Of a stretch of 64,000 nt of DNA, positions 58,312 through 64,000 are shown piece by piece. The number at the start of each line of letters is the position of its first letter. Within the stretch, counting starts at the first letter, position 1. Source of the stretch: Uloborus plumipes (lineage: Eukaryota > Arthropoda > Arachnida > Araneae > Uloboridae); NCBI GenBank assembly GCA_038373865.1, contig JAXGGA010004745.1, forward strand, positions 1 to 64,000, written 5' to 3'. The translations under genes and the position numbers were made by a program. The notes below the pieces were generated by a model. That model was given only the letters and a program-made list of their open reading frames with translations. It was not told the DNA's origin and ran no database searches.

Positions 58312-59035
58312 ACGACTGTCAGTGTGTTTAGTTAAAACATTGTTTTTTTATCCGAAGAGAAAATCTACAACTTGATATCAACCTCATGAAGTGAAATTTA
58401 CTTTCCAGATTTCTACGAGTAATTATATTACTATCTATATCTAGTGCTAGTTAGTCGACGTTCAGAAAAACAAAGGTATAATCTTTTGCTTTCAAGTTAT
58501 ACAGCCATAACCAAAATTTTGAAATTGATGGGTGACATATGCGAAACTTGTATGTGTTTTTATAACTGAGGAGTGTAGCTGCACATAATAGTAAATAAAT
58601 CTGAACTAGAGTAATTTTTATCCCGTTTGCACGAAAATTACACAAAAAATGTTTCCAATTCACCCCCGCTTATGATAGTGTAATAAACAACAGGAATTGT
58701 GCTTTCTTTATTGAAAAAATTAATTGATGTCTAAGATCGTTTTTTTTTTAACTCAAAGTTTTCAATTTTACATTTTGAATGAATTCCACTAAAAGCCGGA
58801 TTTCGATAACTTTCTTTTCTTTTTGAATTTTTGGACTATTTTTACCCCTTTTAGGGCATTTGAAAGTTTCTTTTCTAATTTTTGGGCATTTTCTCATTTG
58901 TATGCATTTTTTAAAGCATTTCGTGGCATTGAACACATTCAGGAGATGATTTTTATGTTTTATGATTTCAGTATGAAAATGTACTTTCGAACAAAAGACG
59001 TTCTTTCATATTTGAAAATATCAAAAACAATTATG
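58312..59035. other. No recognised gene
   Basis: AT-rich. A TTTTTGGGCATTT-like repetition near 58840-58910 gives overlapping frames on both strands that are probably not real genes. Confidence 0.4.
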
Positions 59036-59036
59036 G

Positions 59037-59504
59037 TAAGTGCTCCAGTAGTCGGCCAGTCTCCAGTAGTCGGCATGACATACTCCTCAAAACTCCTCAT
59101 AAATAGAACATTTTTAATTCAAAATCAGATATGACGCATTCACACATTCATGTACCTATCCTCAATCATCAGCCAGTGGCAGTTAAGTTTTGGGTACTTT
59201 TTTTGAATTAGTAATGAGTCATTTCATTTTGAATGGTGTGCCCGTCATCCAAGATTGCGATTCTGCTTATTTTTCAACTAAAATGATTCTGTGGCCGACT
59301 ACTGGAGCATTTACTAGTGTTAACAACAGCTTGGATTTTAACATAATTTTTCTTTTAATTTCTGAAACAAGTAAGTGATTCACTATCAGAAAAGTTCATT
59401 CTAAAGTTTTACCTTGTTTTTGTTGCTGTATTGATAGCTGAAAGTTCTAGGTAAGCCAAGATCAACAAAAGATCTCTTAAATGGCCGACTACTGGTGCAC
59501 CCTA
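59037..59504. repeat. Cluster of CCAGTAGTCGGC motifs, possible hAT-like element
   Basis: CCAGTAGTCGGC occurs twice in plus orientation (59045, 59063) and twice inverted (59293, 59483). The last copy ends GGTGCACCCTA. The outer pair could be degraded hAT termini (TAGGGTGCACCAG type), but no 8-bp duplication was found. Confidence 0.45.
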
Positions 59505-62500
59505 GTAATCCAATGAAATTCTGTTTGTTTCATAATTTTTTGCATTGTTGGGAGCATTTTCAGGGACTTTTTAGGTTACCAAAAACCAGCCCTTAGTCGT
59601 AACTATAACTACTCTGCGAAGTTCACAACGAATTTTTTCCCCTCAACAAAGGTTCTAAAACAACGATATCATTTAGCGAGGAACGAGATTTAGTGAACTA
59701 CATTCCCGCTGAATTCAGTTCACTCGTATGATACGCATGGCGCACAATGTAAAAAAAAAAAAAAAAAAAAAAACAACATTCCCAAAAGAAATTTGAATTT
59801 ATTTCCCCGAGACCATCATTTCTATGAAAAATGGCTCATAGTTTCCTTGCGTGGAGGCAGATTCAATAACGGGAGAGAAAAAAACTGTTAATATGTCTTG
59901 TGCCCTGCTAAGATGCCAGGCGTTTGGCGGAACGTGACCTTGTAGCTAAGCTTTGTTTGCTATTTAGACAATGGCAGATGCAAGCTTATGATAATACGCT
60001 TAGCTTAACTTTCAAAGGTTACACGGAACATTACCATTTAATTCAGAGCTCTGGGTGTACCTGTGCTAACAAACCTCGGACGCTTGCTTCTTGTGGTATT
60101 GCGGGGCTCATTCTTTGGGGAATGATATTTCCTACGCTGGCAGATTTATGAGATTGCTGTTAATGCGTGTAAATAACAGCAGGTATCATGAACTGTTGCA
60201 CATTTCCTCAGCAATTTTTAAGTAAGAAGCTTTTTTGGTACTGTCCAACCTCTTTGAGGGAGCGCCTAACACAGTTGAGCGGTTCTATTTCTAAAGGGGA
60301 GACATCCGATATTACTTTATTTTTCGAGAACTGATAAGGACCATATCTCATATTACAGTTGAATTTCGAAGCCCAGATACTATGTAAAAGTTACATTTTC
60401 CCCCTGCAAGCCTATTTTATTATTACGGGAAATTTGCGCCTGCTTTTAATAATATATAGTCTCTATTACTTTGAAATAGGTGTATCAATAGGCGCATTTT
60501 TGGTTTATCGAGTTAGGTTTCCATATAGATGACGCAAAATTTGTGACCTTCAATAAACCTATTTTAAAGTAACAAATTATAGTTTCCTACCTTTTGGCCC
60601 ATGAAGTGCAGTTGCCGAATGAAGGTGATCGGTTGTTTTGGATGGCAAAAGAACATAGCTTTCGATTCTTAACATTGAACACAACGGGCCACATTGATCA
60701 GTTTCGTGGAATTTATCTGGCCCACAGCCCGTAAAGTGGTCACTGCTGTTTTAGTTGAACAGTACACACACAGTTTCAAGTAGGGTAGACCGAACAGTGA
60801 ATAAATACCTCAGCAATTTTCAATTTCAAAAATTTATAGCGATCTTACAAGTTGTTGTATTTTTGCCGCATGATAGTAAAATCACTTTATGTAGTATGCG
60901 TAATTATTTGAAAAAAAAAGGGAGGGGGGAGCTTTTATGGTTCTGCTACCAAATTAAAATTTCATGTACTGATATTAATATTTTTCCAAAAAGTAATGAT
61001 TTCAAAGCTTTCGTTGAAATATTTTTTTCATACGACAAAAATCTCGGGAAATGTTTGAAATATTAATCTGAATTAGATAATGAACGTAATTCTGATTTAC
61101 AGCTGAAACAGCCATAAGTACGGATATCTTCTCGAAAATACGCTAGTTCAAGATTAATTTCCACCTTTAAAGGTTTTTCTGTCCTTTTTTGATTGAAAAA
61201 GCACTGGCATGTTAGAAATTAACTTGCATATCTTCCAGCAGTACTAATGCAACTTTTACACAAAAAATTGGTTCACATGATTCACCATGAGGAAATTTTT
61301 CGACAGTGTCGAACGAGGAATCTGCAGCAGTCAAGCATCTACAACATCCACTACTGAGGCTTTCCGAAGCAAAATTTTAAGCCGGTGTTTTCGTTGAGGT
61401 TCTTGAGTGTCAAGAGATTCTCAAGCTTCTCAGAGCAATCTGTTGAAGCAGTCATTTCTGGAAAATCGTAAAGCTGAGAGCTGTGTCATCAATTTGTCGA
61501 GATATTCTTCAGAAAACAGTACTTTATGTATTGGTTTGCGATAAACTAGGGGCGCATTTATTTTGAATGTTTATTTGCTCATTTTAAGACACAACAAGCA
61601 AAAATTCTAATTTTATTTTTGCTTTCCCTTTTCGCGTTCTATTTTGTTTTTGTTTCAATTTCAAATCATAGACGCTAACTAAAACATCACTCATCGCCGT
61701 GTCCATCCTATTTCAAAGTGCTATTCTCTATGTTTACCATAGTTCAAAGGAGTAGGAAAGAGTCTGAAAAATTATACCTTCAATAGAAGTACTGTCATTC
61801 AGGTTAATTTTGAGCCAATATTTCTCTACTTTAAAACTCCCTCACTCATATTTTTATACATTTATTTTTAATAAAACAGAAGAAGGACTCGTAAGACATG
61901 ATATCATTATCGAAAATTAAGAAATAATAATTGTTAAATTCATTTAGAATGATTGGCCTGGTTCAAAGCTTTCCCGCCATTCAGGCTCGCTGAGCTACGT
62001 TGGAAATGCGATGCAGAGTAAAATAATTTTTGTAAAGGAATGCCACTTTCATGCAGTAAGACAACAGGCCTAGATGTTTACTCCCATTCCCCGGTTTTTT
62101 TTTTTTTTTTTTTTTTTTTGCACTTTCCTGAACCATCAGATTCATAAGATTTTTAATGTCACTTATTGCTTCGAATAATACGTCTTTCAAAAACTTCATA
62201 AATAGCTTCTAAGCAGTCACTTCAGAATGATCGAATGAGTCAATGAGTTATGCAAAATGCTCCCAACTTTTTTTTTTTTTTTTTTGTAAAGAAAAGGATG
62301 GAAAACTAATATTCAGTGCCGGACCCACGGGGACCTGTGGGGAAGCTGCCACCCGGGGAAAGGGCTTCGACTAAGGTCAGAGCATTGACAGCTAGAGGGC
62401 GGCGAAGTTTCAGTGGGCTTTTTTTGTTGAAACTAGATATAAAATTTTAAAGGAAGAGGAGTAAAGATGAAAGTTCAAGTTTTGCCCCGGTTTGAAAGAA

Positions 62501-62700
62501 TCTTTGATCCGGTACTCCTTACATTTAGAACCTTTCTTGGTAACTACAGCGCTGTGCCTTCTAGTTTTTGCTCCTTTAGTCAGAAACACCAAAAATGTTG
62601 AAGTGGAAGAAAGTTACCATGAAAGGCTGTACTGTACTTCTAACTCACGAATATGATGCACACATCCATACTTTCGAGCTACCACAAAACATCGATTAAT
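59505..62700. other. Mostly unrecognised; one short hairpin
   Basis: An A run is at 59750-59773 and T runs at about 62098-62119 and 62269-62285. At 60465-60577 an imperfect inverted repeat (TTACTTTGAAATAGG and CCTATTTTAAAGTAA) may be a small MITE. A CAGTGCCGGACCCACGG string near 62315 resembles a single hAT end. No exons were recognised. Confidence 0.35.
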
Positions 62701-62749
62701 TATTTCTACCGGCGTGTAAGGAAGTAGTGTGGACTCCACACCAGATCGT

Positions 62750-63215
62750 TAATTGGATGTCGCTGTATCCGACGATGTGGGTCCAACACCTCCCTTTCCG
62801 AGATGTTCGCGATTGAAAATTAGCATTCAGCGTCTGTGCCTCCGCAAAACTTTCTCATCCGTGAAGGAACGATGCCTATCGTCTGCACCAGGGTCGACAG
62901 TGGAACATTCGATCTCAGTCGACAATTTAGCTTGCCCATCACGTCTTGCTGAGGGTGAAGCGAAAACTCGGTGAAAGAGGCAGACCTCTCCGTTGTCTCG
63001 AAGACACAATTCTTTGAGGTTGGGTGCTTCCGGCATTTAATTGCTCAGGACACAGACCGAATGACCACATCATCTCGTGTCTGTTTATGACGTTTCGTAA
63101 TCAGTGTCAGTTCTTTCTCTGCGGACTTCGTATATTTATTAACATTAGAAAGACTGAAAAATGTCATATGCTTAGGAAGACTCATAGGCAGGCCCGATCA
63201 AAAGCCATGCCTTAG
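62750..63215. other. GC-richer island of unknown nature
   Basis: Composition rises sharply relative to the flanks, and open frames exist on both strands (73 codons plus at 62753-62974; 69 codons minus at 62827-63036). The minus frame is rich in Arg, Asp and Glu and could be a transposon protein fragment, but I cannot assign it. Confidence 0.3.
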
Positions 63216-63883
63216 AAACTGAGCTTTGCTAGTACTAGACATTTACCCAATACCCAGACTTTTGCTTTCGGGCACAGCATAACAAACTCAAGATCCAAAC
63301 ACCGCAGACAACCAGATAAAAAACAACAATAACATGCATTTGATGACACATGCGTGTCATCTGCCAACTGCGAAAATTCCGATAATTTTATAAATACAAA
63401 ATAGCACTGTTTCCACTAAAAAAGTTCCTTGACAAAAGTTGATACGCAAATTGAACATGAATATATTAACAAATTTTACTTAGCGTTGACCTTCGCCGTG
63501 CAAAAAAAAAAAGCAGAAAAACTAAATCTACAAAACTAAATTCCAGCACTCTGCTTAGCAGGAAAATATTGACCCGGCTTGGACCAGTGAGCTATAACAC
63601 TTCGAAAAGAGAGAATTTCCCATTCTTCGGCACTAAAGCTCGTGGTCTGAACTGTGTGTGAGTATGGCAAAACGTTCCGCATAATATGACCAGGAGCGCC
63701 CCGAAGGGAGGTCATTAAAAGTCACCCGGACTTCCCAAAATTTTTCTTATTTGGGCATTCGGGCTGACGATTCTGCACATTTAGGAATGCATTATCAAAC
63801 ACTGTCAAACCCGAATCTATCGCGGGAAAAGTTAACTTGCGTTCAATATAATAGACTGATTAGCTTGACAGTTAAAAGGTTAA

Positions 63884-64000
63884 CACTTTGACTGCCAAGC
63901 CAAAATTGCAAATGTTCACCACGGGGCCAAACTTTTTTTTGTGTAATTTGTATTTTTTTCAACATAAAACTATATATAAAAACAATATTTTTCAATCTGA
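63884..64000. mobile_element. Possible left end of a piggyBac-type element (cut by the window)
   Basis: TTAA at 63880-63883 is followed by CACTTTGACTGCCAAGCC, which resembles termini of piggyBac-like MITEs. The partner end would lie beyond the window. Confidence 0.3.

Noticed and set aside
62827..63036. 69-codon minus-strand frame as a host gene
   Set aside because: It is short, lacks splice or start context, and the equally open opposite strand suggests GC-driven chance openness.

Overview
This window is eukaryotic and almost entirely non-coding. It is strongly AT-rich, has no operons or dense genes, and most long open frames are chance frames or transposon remnants. An arthropod is the likeliest source, perhaps a chelicerate such as a spider. 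The evidence is a 412/17.6-type Ty3/Gypsy element with a tRNA-Lys-type primer site, many hAT, piggyBac, Tc1/mariner/pogo-like and Helitron remnants, and a very long putative intron. The species cannot be named from this sequence.

One host gene is supported, on the minus strand. A TATA promoter at about 16.17 kb leads into a non-coding first exon (about 16148 to 15874) that ends in a consensus splice donor. At 1778 to 1656 lies an exon with a strong 3' splice site, a start codon in good context, a typical signal peptide and a GTGAGT donor. A 43-base exon follows at 1433 to 1391. If these belong together, the window holds the 5' end of a secreted-protein gene with a first intron of about 14 kb, and the rest lies off the left edge. 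A much weaker candidate terminal exon lies on the plus strand at 24620 to 24886.

The rest is layered transposable elements. From 2 to 14 kb there are palindromic MITEs, a tRNA-derived SINE inside a pogo-like MITE, and two copies of a 142-bp hairpin element with 4-bp target duplications. From 18.2 to 22 kb a 1-kb direct duplication flanks a 1.6-kb repeat built of tandem ~147-bp units; a second copy sits at 44.4 to 46.4 kb. From 26.07 to 28.85 kb is an hAT element with ~550-bp inverted arms, an 8-bp target duplication, a decayed transposase and a short Helitron nested inside. From 28.98 to 35.94 kb is an hAT MITE with a perfect 8-bp target duplication, split by a complete Ty3/Gypsy retrotransposon with an intact pol frame and a frameshifted gag.

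From 36 to 58 kb there are more families. They include a small piggyBac element that still encodes the C-terminal cysteine-rich domain and is nested in another MITE, a repeated MITE built of ACTGTAAAA motifs that carries a nested 614-bp element, and three further hAT-type elements with 8-bp target duplications. A LINE RNase H fragment and a 1.8-kb minus-strand Helitron complete this stretch. The right-hand 6 kb is mostly unrecognised, with a possible piggyBac end at the edge. The best biological leads are the split secreted-protein gene and the nested order of insertions, which gives a relative chronology of transposition.
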